Assembly: GCA_020161575.1 (NCBI GenBank)
Contig: JAIUNR010000003.1
Coordinates: forward strand, 62,001 to 126,000
Length of the DNA stretch: 64,000 nt
Reading direction: 5' to 3'
Source: Pseudomonadota bacterium
GTDB taxonomy: Bacteria > Pseudomonadota > Alphaproteobacteria > Rhizobiales > Beijerinckiaceae
The first letter of the stretch is position 1. Every line of letters starts with the position of its first letter. Positions 18,198-26,400 of the stretch are shown piece by piece. The notes beneath the pieces are model-generated. The model saw only the letters and a list, made by a program, of their open reading frames with translations, was not told the origin of the DNA and did not search any database. Position numbers and translations under genes: made by a program.

Positions 18198-19700
18198 ATG
18201 CCGATGAACCGCCGCCATTTTCTTTCCAGCTCGGGCGCGCTCGCGCTCTCCCCGCTCCTGCCTGCTTTTTCCGCCCGGGCTCAGGCGCCGCTCCTTACCG
18301 TGTCGAGCCGGGTTATCGAGGTCGGCGGAAAGGCCGCCAAGGTTTTCGGCATCAACGGCCCCAACGGGAAACCGGGTATCTTTGCACCCGCCGGGACACG
18401 CTTCTCCGGCGCAGTGCGTAACGAGATCGGCGCGCCGCTCACCCTGCACTGGCACGGGCAGGTCTTCGCGCCGGCCGAGCAGGACCGCTCCCGCCCCGGT
18501 GGCGGCGCCATCGAGCCCGGTGCCAGTGATCAACATGATTTCCTGCTCACACCGGGCACACACTGGATGCATTCGCACCAGCTCAACGAACAGCAATTGC
18601 TCGCCGCCCCGATGATCGCCCGTGAAGAGGATGCCGGCGATGTGCAGGATGTGGTGGTGATGCTCCACGATTTTGCCTTCCGCACCCCCGAGGAGATCCT
18701 CGCCGAACTCGGTGGTTCCAGCGCCCATGGCGGCCATGGAATGCAAGGCGGCGCGCCGAACCGCGCGCCGCCCGCCGCGGGCGCCCACGCCCATATGGGC
18801 CATGGTGCAGCGGGCCATGGCCCGGCCGGTCATGGTGCGGCGGGACATGGTGCGGCGGGACATGGCCATATGGGCCATGGAGGCGGCCGGATGATGATCC
18901 ACGCCAATGACGTGCGCTACGATGCCTACCTTGCCAATGACCGCACACTCGACGATCCCGAGATCGTGCGCGTCGCCCCCGGTCAGCGGGTGCGCCTGCG
19001 CCTGATCAACGGCGCGACCGCGACGGTCTTCTTCATCGATACCGGTGCCCTGAAGGCCGAATGCATCGCGGTGGATGGCTCACCCTGCCAGCCGGTCGAA
19101 GTCAAGCAGGCACCGCTGGCGCAGGGGCAGCGCATGGACCTTCTCGTCACCATCCCGCGTGAGGGTGGTGCCTTCCCGATCCTGGCGCAGGTCGAGGCGG
19201 ATCGCCGGCGCACCGGAATCGTGCTGGCAAGCGAAGGCGCGCGCGTGACGAAGCTGGGCGGAACGGCGAGCGCGCAGGCGCCGCACAGCACCCTCGATCT
19301 CGATCTCTCGCTGCGCGCCCTCCGCCCCCTTCCCGCCCGGAACCCGGACCGCGCCTATATGCTGATGCTCGGCGAGGAGGCCGGATACCGCTGGACGATC
19401 AACGGGCGTATCCACGGCGAACATCAGCCGCTCGAAGCAAAAAAGGGCGAACGGGTCGCGCTGACCTTCATGAACCCCACGAGCATGATGCATCCGATGC
19501 ATCTCCACGGACATCATTTCCAGGTCGTGGGTTCGCGCCGTGGCGCTTTCGCGGGGCCCCTGCGCGATACCGTGATCGTGCCGCCGCACACCCCCGTGAC
19601 CGTGATCTTCGACGCAGACAAGGCCGGCAGCTGGTATCTGCATTGCCATCATCTCTACCACATGGCGACCGGCATGATGACCGAGCTGAAGGTGGATTGA
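18198..19700 (+). CDS. Multicopper oxidase with His-rich insert, Tat-exported
   Basis: A 500-residue periplasmic multicopper oxidase. A Tat signal (NRRHFLSSSGALALSPLLPAFSARA) precedes three cupredoxin domains. All four copper-binding segments are present: LHWHG (His84, His86), HWMHSH (His122, 125, 127), HPMHLHGHH (His432, 435, 437) and HCHHLYHMATGM (His482, Cys483, His484, His488, Met493). Together these are a complete type 1 site and trinuclear cluster. Between domains 1 and 2 lies a low-complexity insert (about 176-232) of GHGAAGHG-type repeats rich in His, Gly and Met. Such enzymes oxidise Cu(I) or other metals/phenols and protect the periplasm. ATG 18198 follows a GGAG site. It is 95 bases after the small exported protein, probably the same transcript. 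Confidence 0.92.
   Translation: MPMNRRHFLSSSGALALSPLLPAFSARAQAPLLTVSSRVIEVGGKAAKVFGINGPNGKPGIFAPAGTRFSGAVRNEIGAPLTLHWHGQVFAPAEQDRSRPGGGAIEPGASDQHDFLLTPGTHWMHSHQLNEQQLLAAPMIAREEDAGDVQDVVVMLHDFAFRTPEEILAELGGSSAHGGHGMQGGAPNRAPPAAGAHAHMGHGAAGHGPAGHGAAGHGAAGHGHMGHGGGRMMIHANDVRYDAYLANDRTLDDPEIVRVAPGQRVRLRLINGATATVFFIDTGALKAECIAVDGSPCQPVEVKQAPLAQGQRMDLLVTIPREGGAFPILAQVEADRRRTGIVLASEGARVTKLGGTASAQAPHSTLDLDLSLRALRPLPARNPDRAYMLMLGEEAGYRWTINGRIHGEHQPLEAKKGERVALTFMNPTSMMHPMHLHGHHFQVVGSRRGAFAGPLRDTVIVPPHTPVTVIFDADKAGSWYLHCHHLYHMATGMMTELKVD
18723..18895 (+). repeat. In-frame His/Gly/Ala/Met repeat within the multicopper oxidase
   Basis: Tandem near-copies of the five-residue unit GHGAA/GHGPA (about 15 bp), with HMGHG at both ends. 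It encodes roughly 18 histidines in 57 residues and is a potential copper-loading or storage segment. Confidence 0.75.
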
Positions 19701-19763
19701 CGCCGCCAGCACAGATGGATAGCGCTCGCCCGCAACGGCTGCGACGAGAGGGAAGCAGGCAGT

Positions 19764-20201
19764 ATGGAAGACCTCGCCGCCTATGGCGGGCTTTTCGTGG
19801 CGGCCTTTGCCGCAGCGACCATCCTGCCGGCGCAATCCGAGCTGGTTCTGGCGGGGCTGCTGCTCGCCGGCAAGTACAATGATGCGCTGTTGTTGCTTGT
19901 CGCGAGCATCGGCAACGTGCTTGGCTCGCTCCTCAACTGGGCCCTGGGCCGGGGCGTCGAGCATTTCCGGCACAGGAGCTGGTTTCCCGTTTCCGCGGCG
20001 GATCTCGACAAGGCGCAGGCCTATTATCAGCGCTGGGGATATTGGTCCTTGCTCGCAAGCTGGGTGCCGCTGATCGGCGACCCGCTGACCGTGGCGGCCG
20101 GGGTGATGCGCGAGCCGCTCGTGCGCTTTCTCCTGCTTGTCAGCCTCGCCAAGACGGGGCGCTATCTCGCTCTCTATCTCATCTTGCGTCAGGCAAGCTG
20201 A
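19764..20201 (+). CDS. YqaA-family (DedA/SNARE-associated) membrane protein
   Basis: A 145-residue inner-membrane protein with about four hydrophobic segments. It opens with MEDLAAYGGLFVAAFAAATI, followed by LPAQSELVLAGLLLAG, the VTT/DedA-type re-entrant region with Pro and Glu. A GNVLGSLLNWALGRG segment, a soluble loop of aromatic residues (AQAYYQRWGYWSLLASWVPLIGDP) and a final helix follow. YqaA proteins are small relatives of the DedA family; some DedA proteins act in lipid scrambling or metal tolerance. Sixty-three bases after the multicopper oxidase and in the same direction, so probably co-transcribed. The specific role is unknown. Confidence 0.8.
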   Translation: MEDLAAYGGLFVAAFAAATILPAQSELVLAGLLLAGKYNDALLLLVASIGNVLGSLLNWALGRGVEHFRHRSWFPVSAADLDKAQAYYQRWGYWSLLASWVPLIGDPLTVAAGVMREPLVRFLLLVSLAKTGRYLALYLILRQAS

Positions 20202-20258
20202 AATCGCCCCGATCCGCCGGTTCCTCCGATCTGATTGACAGGCCCCGGATCACCCTCT

Positions 20259-20278
20259 ACCCCTTGCCGCCAAGGGGT
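20259..20278. promoter_or_regulatory. TACCCC/GGGGTA palindrome upstream of chrB-like gene
   Basis: ACCCCTTG-CCGC-CAAGGGGT is a perfect 8-bp palindrome, flanked so that it reads TACCCC...GGGGTAT. This shape recalls operators of the CsoR/RcnR metal-sensor family. A TTGACA hexamer lies just upstream at 20235. No CsoR/RcnR gene is in the window, so a trans-acting regulator or ChrB itself would be needed. Confidence 0.4.
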
Positions 20279-20352
20279 ATATCGCGAAGACCCCGTGAGG
20301 CTCAGGCCCAACTTTCGCGTCCTTGGTCTCACGCGATGAGGATTGGACGCCC

Positions 20353-21189
20353 ATGCCCCTGCCCACCGAAATCACCCCCTCCCAGCTTGCCCGCCTGATC
20401 GGCACGCCCGAAGCGCCCGTTCTTGTCGATGTGCGTATCGACGAGGATTTCGCTGCCGATCCCGTTCTCCTGCCCGCCGCCTTTCGCCGGGATCATCGCG
20501 ATGTCGCCCGCTGGGCGCCGTCCCTGGCCGGGCGACGGGTTGTCGTGATCTGCCAGCGCGGTCACAAGCTCAGCCAGGGCGCCGCTGCCTGGCTGCGTCA
20601 TGCCGGCATTCACGCGCTTACGCTCGAAGGCGGGTTCGAAGCCTGGCGGGCGGCGGCTGGATTGACGATCCGCCTTTGCGAGCATGTCGCGCGCGATGAA
20701 GCGGGCCACATGGTCTGGGTCACGCGCGCGCGCCCGAAAATCGACCGGATCGCCTGTCCGTGGCTGATCAGGCGCTTTGTCGATCCGCAGGCGGTATTCC
20801 TTTTCGTCGCCCCTTCCGAGGTCGAGGCTGTCGGCACCCGTTTCAACGCCACGCCTTTCGATGTGGATAGCGCGTTCTGGAGCCATCGCCATCCCGTGGA
20901 TTCTCCCGATCACACCTGCACCTTCGATACGATGCTGGACGAATTCGGCCTCACCTCGCCTGCGCTCGCGCGCCTTGCGGCCATCATCCGCGCGGCGGAT
21001 ACGGACAGGCTCGATCTCGCGCCACAGGCCGCCGGACTTCTGGCGGCCTCGCTGGGGCTTTCGCGCATGTTCAGCGACGATCTCGCCCAGCTCGATGCCG
21101 GCATGATGCTCTACGACGCTTTTTATCGCTGGAGCCGCGAGGCGACGGAAGAAACCCATAACTGGCCCAACCCCGGCAAGCGGAGCTGA
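20353..21189 (+). CDS. Rhodanese domain plus ChrB C-terminal domain protein (chromate resistance)
   Basis: A 278-residue cytoplasmic protein. Residues 1-115 are a rhodanese-like domain: VLVDVRIDEDF, then the active-site loop VVVICQRGHKLSQG with the catalytic cysteine, and the closing EGGFEAWRAAG-type motif. Residues 120-278 are the ChrB C-terminal domain, with MVWVTRARPKIDRIACPWLIRRFVDP and HTCTFDTMLDEFGL. ChrB-type proteins act as chromate-responsive regulators or sensors next to ChrA; the fused rhodanese may handle sulfur or metal redox. ATG 20353 follows GAGGATTGGACGCCC, and its product begins exactly at the rhodanese fold. It is three bases upstream of the chrA-like gene, so the two form one operon. 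Confidence 0.85.
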   Translation: MPLPTEITPSQLARLIGTPEAPVLVDVRIDEDFAADPVLLPAAFRRDHRDVARWAPSLAGRRVVVICQRGHKLSQGAAAWLRHAGIHALTLEGGFEAWRAAAGLTIRLCEHVARDEAGHMVWVTRARPKIDRIACPWLIRRFVDPQAVFLFVAPSEVEAVGTRFNATPFDVDSAFWSHRHPVDSPDHTCTFDTMLDEFGLTSPALARLAAIIRAADTDRLDLAPQAAGLLAASLGLSRMFSDDLAQLDAGMMLYDAFYRWSREATEETHNWPNPGKRS

Positions 21190-21192
21190 GAC

Positions 21193-22593
21193 ATGCAGAC
21201 CGAGGACACGCCAAACCAGGATGCGCGCGAGCAAATCGCCCTCTGCTCCCTCCCCGCACCACCCGGTTTCGGCGAGGCGCTCGCCGTCTGGATGAAGATC
21301 GGCCTGTTGAGTTTCGGCGGCCCGGCCGGGCAGATCGCGCTGATGCACCGCATTCTGGTGGAGGAGAAGCGCTGGGTCGGCGAGCAGCGTTTTCTTCGCG
21401 CGCTCAATTACTGCATGCTCCTGCCAGGCCCGGAGGCGCAGCAGCTCGCGATCTATATCGGCTGGCTTCTGCACGGCACGCTCGGCGGAATCACCGCGGG
21501 CGTGCTTTTCGTGCTTCCCGGGTTCTTCGTCATCCTCGCGCTCTCGACGCTCTATGCCCTGTTCCAGAGCACGGCATGGTTCGCGGCGCTCTTTTTCGGG
21601 TTGAAGGCCGCTGTTCTGGCGGTGGTGATCGAGGCTCTGATCCGCGTCGGCCGGCGCGCGCTCGCGAACGGGGCGATGCTGGCCATTGCCGCGGCGGCCT
21701 TCCTCGCCATCTTCGCCTTCAACGCGCCGTTCCCGCTCGTCGTGCTCGCCGCCGCCCTTGTCGGCTGGGCGGGCTCGCATGTGAAACCCGCGCTTTTCGT
21801 CGCGGGCGGACATGGCGGCGGCGCGCCGGAAGACCGGCTCTCCGGCATGCCGGTGCGCGAGGGCGATCTCGGGCTTGCCCGTGCGCTCAAGGTGATCGGG
21901 ATCTGCGGCGCGCTATGGATCGCGCCCGTCCTGCTGCTGGGGCAGCTCTTGGGCTGGAGCAGCGTTTTCATGCCGATCGCGGTCTTTTTCTCCAAGATGG
22001 CGGTGGTCACCTTCGGGGGCGCCTATGCGGTCCTTTCCTACGTGGCGCAACAGGCGGTGGAGAATCTCAACTGGCTCAAACCCGGCGAGATGCTCGATGG
22101 CCTCGCCATGGCCGAGACAACGCCGGGACCGCTCATCCTCGTGCTCGTCTATGTGGGTTTTCTCGCGGCCTTCCGCGACCCCGGTATCCTTTCACCCCTT
22201 GCCGCGGGCGTGACGGGCGCCGCCCTGACAACATGGGTTACCTTCATTCCCTGCTTCCTGTGGATTTTCCTCGGCGCGCCGCATGTCGAGCGCCTCTCGG
22301 GCAACCGGGCGATCGCCGCGGCATTGCGAGCGGTGACGGCGGCGGTGGTCGGCGTCATCCTCAATCTCGCCGTCTGGTTTGCGCTTCACACGCTCTTCCG
22401 CGAGGTCGGGGCCGTGAAAGCCGGCCTTCTCGATCTGCCAATGCCGGCCTGGCGCAGCCTCGATCCCTGGGCGGCGCTTCTCGCGCTGGTCGCGCTTTTC
22501 TCGCTTTTCCGCCTCAAGCTCGGAATGATTCCGACGCTGGCGCTCTGCGCGGGACTGGGGCTCGCGATCCGCCTCCTTCCCGCGCTGGCGTGA
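21193..22593 (+). CDS. chrA: ChrA chromate transporter
   Basis: A 466-residue CHR-superfamily transporter that exports chromate across the inner membrane. The two homologous CHR halves are clear. The first contains MKIGLLSFGGPAGQIALMHR and LPGPEAQQLAIYIGW; the second contains FFSKMAVVTFGGAYAVLSYV and AETTPGPLILVLVYVGF. About ten hydrophobic helices are expected. The F-GGP and PGP signature motifs are intact in both halves. It is translated directly after the rhodanese-ChrB gene. A small hairpin (22591-22610) covers the stop codon, where it converges with the deacetylase-like gene 34 bases on. Confidence 0.93.
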   Translation: MQTEDTPNQDAREQIALCSLPAPPGFGEALAVWMKIGLLSFGGPAGQIALMHRILVEEKRWVGEQRFLRALNYCMLLPGPEAQQLAIYIGWLLHGTLGGITAGVLFVLPGFFVILALSTLYALFQSTAWFAALFFGLKAAVLAVVIEALIRVGRRALANGAMLAIAAAAFLAIFAFNAPFPLVVLAAALVGWAGSHVKPALFVAGGHGGGAPEDRLSGMPVREGDLGLARALKVIGICGALWIAPVLLLGQLLGWSSVFMPIAVFFSKMAVVTFGGAYAVLSYVAQQAVENLNWLKPGEMLDGLAMAETTPGPLILVLVYVGFLAAFRDPGILSPLAAGVTGAALTTWVTFIPCFLWIFLGAPHVERLSGNRAIAAALRAVTAAVVGVILNLAVWFALHTLFREVGAVKAGLLDLPMPAWRSLDPWAALLALVALFSLFRLKLGMIPTLALCAGLGLAIRLLPALA

Positions 22594-22627
22594 GAGAGCA
22601 TGGCCTCTCACGCGGTGGATGGCCGGT

Positions 22628-23527
22628 TCAGCGCCCCGCGGCGCGCAAACCCGCCGCCTGCGCACAATGACGCGCGATCTCGGCATGGGTGGCGAACCAG
22701 CAATCGCCCGTCGCCTTCATGTGCCGGATCAGTTCCTCAAGGATGAACATCCGCGAGCGGTAGCCGATGACATGCGGGTGCATGGTAAGCAGGAACAGAC
22801 CGCCCTCCCGCCGGGCGCCTTCGAATTCCCGCACGAAGATATCGAGCACGGCCGGCGGCGGCGTATACGGGCGCAGGGCATGGAAACGGTTCATGTTGAA
22901 ATAGGGCGCGTCGTCGCGGATCCATTCAACCGGAAGCTCCACGATGCCGGTCGCCTCGCCGTTTTCGACAAGCTCGTAGGGATCGTTATCCGCCATCAGG
23001 GAGGAATCGTAGAGCAGCCCCAGCTCGCGCTGTATTTTTAGCGTCGCGGGAGAAAAATCCCACGAGGGCGTGCGCATCCCCACCGGGCGTTGCCCGGTAA
23101 TGGCCTCGAGCGTATCCGCGGCGCGGAAATGCAGATCGCGCTCGGCCTGCTCGGGCAGGATGGAATTGAGTTCATGGATCCAGCCATGCAGGCCGATTTC
23201 ATGCCCTTCCGCGATGACGCGCTTCTGCTCCTCGGGATGGAGCAAGGCCGCGACAGCGGGGACGAAAAAGCTCGCCCTTACATCCTCACGACGCAGGAGA
23301 TCGAGAATTTTCGGCACGCCGACACGATTGCCGTATTGCCCCCAGGAGAGGCGCCCCACCGAGGCGCCACCATCGCGCAGCTCGTTGGTTTCATGGTCGC
23401 TGTCGAAGGAGAGCGCGACGGCGCAGCGCTTTCCGCCCGGCCAGGATGATGGCTTCAGGGACCGCCCGGCGCGCACCTGATCGACGCAACCGCGCCAGCG
23501 TGTTTCGGGCCATTCCCAGGGTTCCAT
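22628..23527 (-). CDS. Polysaccharide-deacetylase-fold hydrolase (NodB homology)
   Basis: A 299-residue NodB-fold metal hydrolase. Metal-site and catalytic motifs are visible: SFDSDHETNEL for the Asp-Asp motif, the H-x3-H motif in HEIGLHGWIHE, RTPSWDFSPATL, and the late TMHPHVIG. Cytosolic members without a signal peptide often act on small cyclic imides, allantoin or peptidoglycan fragments rather than polymers. No signal peptide is seen. The ATG at 23527 has a perfect GAGGAGGTCTCG upstream; in-frame sequence further upstream lies in the intergenic region and is excluded. It is the last gene of the minus-strand ABC importer operon, 10 bases after the ATPase stop, so it probably processes the imported compound. 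Confidence 0.85.
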   Translation of the reverse strand: MEPWEWPETRWRGCVDQVRAGRSLKPSSWPGGKRCAVALSFDSDHETNELRDGGASVGRLSWGQYGNRVGVPKILDLLRREDVRASFFVPAVAALLHPEEQKRVIAEGHEIGLHGWIHELNSILPEQAERDLHFRAADTLEAITGQRPVGMRTPSWDFSPATLKIQRELGLLYDSSLMADNDPYELVENGEATGIVELPVEWIRDDAPYFNMNRFHALRPYTPPPAVLDIFVREFEGARREGGLFLLTMHPHVIGYRSRMFILEELIRHMKATGDCWFATHAEIARHCAQAAGLRAAGR

Positions 23528-23537
23528 CGAGACCTCC

Positions 23538-24530
23538 TCAAGAGATGAGCGGAAAGTGACAAGCCACCGGATGCATGCCGCCCTGCGAGTCGCTTGCGGG
23601 CACGATTTCCCGGCACACGGCCTGCGCATGGGGGCAGCGCAGGTGAAAATGGCAGCCCGGCGGCGGCGAAAGCGGCGAAGGCAATTCCCCCGCAATCGCC
23701 TTGAAGCTCACCAGTTCCTCCGAATCCGTCACCAGCTTGGGCACGCTGTCCAGCAGGGCGCGTGTATAAGGATGGCGCGGCGCCGCAAAGACGGCCTCCG
23801 TCTCGCCCGTCTCGACGATCCGGCCGAGATACATGATCGCGATCCGATCGGAGATGTGCCGCACGATGCCGAGATCATGGCTGATGAACAGCATGGTCAG
23901 CCCCAGCTCGCGCCGGAGCTTGAGGAAGAGATTGACGATCTGCGCCTGAATGGAGACGTCGAGAGAAGCCACGGGCTCGTCGCAGACCAGAATATCCGGC
24001 TGCATGGCCAGCGCGCGGGCAATGGCGACGCGCTGACGCTGACCGCCCGAGAATTGATGCGGGAAACGCTCCGCCGCCTCAGCCGGGAGACCGACCGCGT
24101 CGAGCCAGCGCGCGACCTCGGCCCGTGCGTCGGCCTTGCGCATCAAGCCATGCGCCAAGGGCCCTTCGGCGATGGCCTCACCGATACGGATGCGCGGATC
24201 GAGCGAGGCGAAGGGGTCCTGGAACACGGTCTGGATCCGGGTCGTGCTCTTGCGCCCCTCCCGCATCACGCTTTCACCCCCGATCGTCACCTGCCCCGCG
24301 CTTGGCGGATGAATGCCGGCAATGACCCGGCCCAGGGTCGATTTTCCGCAGCCGGATTCCCCCACCAGCCCGAGAACCTCCCCCTTCGCGATGGCAAGGG
24401 AAACATTGTCCACGGCGTGCACCGTCCGGGTTTCGACCGGCGAGCCGAGCTTCGCGGCGATCCGCTCGCCCAGACCAAGACGGGGTGCGAAGCGCTTCGA
24501 GACATTCTGCGCCAGAACGAGCGGTGTCAT
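23538..24530 (-). CDS. Peptide-type ABC importer ATPase, DppF-like
   Basis: A 330-residue ATPase subunit of a peptide/opine/nickel-type ABC importer. Walker A GESGCGKSTLGR, Q-loop [12 protein letters not shown], signature [15 protein letters not shown], Walker B ILVCDEPVASLD and the switch His in LFISHDLGIVRHISD are intact. The C-terminal oligopeptide/dipeptide extension ([14 protein letters not shown]...[14 protein letters not shown]) has the cysteines that in some homologues hold an iron-sulfur cluster. The start ATG overlaps the stop of the upstream ATPase gene by four bases. It forms the heteromeric pair with the DppD-like protein. Confidence 0.93.
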   Translation of the reverse strand: MTPLVLAQNVSKRFAPRLGLGERIAAKLGSPVETRTVHAVDNVSLAIAKGEVLGLVGESGCGKSTLGRVIAGIHPPSAGQVTIGGESVMREGRKSTTRIQTVFQDPFASLDPRIRIGEAIAEGPLAHGLMRKADARAEVARWLDAVGLPAEAAERFPHQFSGGQRQRVAIARALAMQPDILVCDEPVASLDVSIQAQIVNLFLKLRRELGLTMLFISHDLGIVRHISDRIAIMYLGRIVETGETEAVFAAPRHPYTRALLDSVPKLVTDSEELVSFKAIAGELPSPLSPPPGCHFHLRCPHAQAVCREIVPASDSQGGMHPVACHFPLIS

Positions 24531-25516
24531 CGCGCTTCCTCCATCCCGCGCGGATGATGACAGCGCCAGCCGCGCGGGCCGGCATGGTGCAGGGCCGGCG
24601 CCTGGGCGCAGGCCGCGCTTGAAAACGCGCAACGCGGCGCGAAGGCGCATCCGGGCGGCAGGTCGAACAAGGAGGGCGTCGCACCGGGAATCTGCCGGAG
24701 TTCGCGCCCCGGCTCCGCATTCGCCGGCAGGGAGGCGATCAGCCCCGCCGTATAGGGATGGCGCGGATGGCGCAGCACATCCGCGACGGGCCCTTGCTCG
24801 ATGATCCGGCCGGCATACATGACCAGAATGCGCCTTGCGAGCGAGGAAACGGTCGCCAGATCATGGCTGATCCAGATCATCGCCGTGCCGAGATCGCGGG
24901 CAAGCGCCTTCATCTCGGCAAGGATCTGCGCCTGGATGGAAACATCGAGCGCCGTCGTTGGCTCATCGCAGATGATCAGCGAGGGTCGGTTCAGCAACGC
25001 GATGGCGATCGCGACGCGCTGGCGCATGCCGCCAGAGAACTGATGCGGATGAGCATCAAGCCGGCTTCGGGCATCGGGAATGCCGACGCGGGCAAGCACC
25101 TCGGCGGCACGCGCCCGCGCGGCGGCCTCGCTGGTCTTTTCATGGGCGGCGATCGCCAGATGCATCTGCGTGCCGATCGTCAGAACCGGGTTGAGCGTGG
25201 CCGAAGGGTCCTGGAACACCATGGAGATGGCTTTGCCGCGGATGGCGCGCAATTGTGCCGGCGGCAGGCCGACAAGCTCACGCCCGCCGAGACGGACGGA
25301 ACCGCCGGCGATCCGCCCCGGCGGATCGATCAACCCGAGGATGGAAAAGCCGGTGACGCTTTTGCCCGAACCGGATTCCCCGACAAGCCCGACGATTTCT
25401 CCGGCTTCAATGGCAAAGCTCACCTTGTCCACCGCGCGCAGGATGCCCTTGCGGGTGGCGAATTCCGTCACGAGATCCGTGACCTCGAGAAGCGGGTTGC
25501 GCATGGTTCCGCTCAT
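24527..25516 (-). CDS. Peptide-type ABC importer ATPase, DppD-like
   Basis: A 329-residue ATPase partner. It shows Walker [17 protein letters not shown]-loop MVFQDPSATLNP, signature FSGGMRQRVAIAIAL, Walker [13 protein letters not shown] and switch His ISHDLATVSS. The C-terminal extension GCAFAPRCAFSSAAC has the three-cysteine pattern of the family. ATG 25516 overlaps the permease stop by four bases; a second in-frame ATG at 25504 is possible. Together with the DppF-like protein it powers the two permeases encoded upstream. Confidence 0.93.
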   Translation of the reverse strand: MSGTMRNPLLEVTDLVTEFATRKGILRAVDKVSFAIEAGEIVGLVGESGSGKSVTGFSILGLIDPPGRIAGGSVRLGGRELVGLPPAQLRAIRGKAISMVFQDPSATLNPVLTIGTQMHLAIAAHEKTSEAAARARAAEVLARVGIPDARSRLDAHPHQFSGGMRQRVAIAIALLNRPSLIICDEPTTALDVSIQAQILAEMKALARDLGTAMIWISHDLATVSSLARRILVMYAGRIIEQGPVADVLRHPRHPYTAGLIASLPANAEPGRELRQIPGATPSLFDLPPGCAFAPRCAFSSAACAQAPALHHAGPRGWRCHHPRGMEEAR

Positions 25517-26400
25517 CGGCGCAACCTCGGATTGAGCTGATCGCGGATCTGGTCGCCGACGAGATTGATCGCCACGATCAGGAAGATCAGCGCGATGCCG
25601 GGATAGATCGAGATCCAGTAGCGGCCCGAGAGCATGTATTGAAATCCGTTGGCGATCAGCATCCCGAGCGAGGGTTCGCTGACGGGCAGCCCGAGCCCGA
25701 GAAAGGAGAGCGTCGCCTCGAGCGCGATCGCGCTCGCGATCTGCACCGTGGCGACCACGATGAGCGGCGGCAGGCAATTGGGCAGGATATGGCGGAACAC
25801 GACGCGGCGCGGCGAAAGCGGCGTCGAAAGCGCGGCTTCGACATATTCCTTCGAGCGCTCGGCCGAGGCGGCTCCATGCGCGGTGCGTGCGAAATAGGCG
25901 TATTGCGCGGTGACCAAAGCGGCGATCAGCGGCCATTTGCCCTGCCCCAGCACCGCCGCGAGGACCAGCGCGAGCAGGATGGCGGGAAACGACAATTGCA
26001 GATCGATCACGCGCATGATCAGCGCTTCGACCCGTCCGCCAGCATAGGCCGCGAAGGCGCCGAGCGTCGCGCCCAACGTGAAGGCGATGGCGCCGGCCAT
26101 GACGCCGATCTGGATGGAAATCCGCAGCCCGTAGAGAATGGCGGAGAACAGGTCGCGCCCCTGCGCGTCCGTGCCCAACCAGTGGACATAGCCGCCCGAG
26201 CCCACAAAACCGGGCGGGCGGCGGGCATCGGCGAGCGAAAGCTTCGATAGATCATAGGGGTTCTGCGGCGTGATCCATGGCGCCAGCAGCGCGATCACGC
26301 CGATGATCGCCACCACGCCGAGCGCGATCACCGCGACCCGGTTGCGGCAGAATTCCTCGCGGAAAACGGCGAAGGGGGTTGCTTCACGGGGTGTGCTCAT
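25513..26400 (-). CDS. Peptide-type ABC importer permease, DppC-like
   Basis: A 295-residue inner-membrane permease with an N-terminal extra helix (AVIALGVVAIIGVIALLAPWI) and the GTDAQGRDLFSAILYGLRIS segment diagnostic of DppC/OppC proteins. Five further helices follow. The cytoplasmic EAA-type loop is at RSKEYVEAALSTPLSPRRVVFRHILPN. The start at 26400 overlaps the DppB-like stop by four bases, so subunits are made in fixed proportion. Confidence 0.93.
   Translation of the reverse strand: MSTPREATPFAVFREEFCRNRVAVIALGVVAIIGVIALLAPWITPQNPYDLSKLSLADARRPPGFVGSGGYVHWLGTDAQGRDLFSAILYGLRISIQIGVMAGAIAFTLGATLGAFAAYAGGRVEALIMRVIDLQLSFPAILLALVLAAVLGQGKWPLIAALVTAQYAYFARTAHGAASAERSKEYVEAALSTPLSPRRVVFRHILPNCLPPLIVVATVQIASAIALEATLSFLGLGLPVSEPSLGMLIANGFQYMLSGRYWISIYPGIALIFLIVAINLVGDQIRDQLNPRLRR

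Noticed and set aside
20235-20263. Sigma-70 promoter using TTGACA at 20235 with a 17-base spacer
   Set aside because: The -10 position reads TACCCC, a poor match; only the palindrome is reported.
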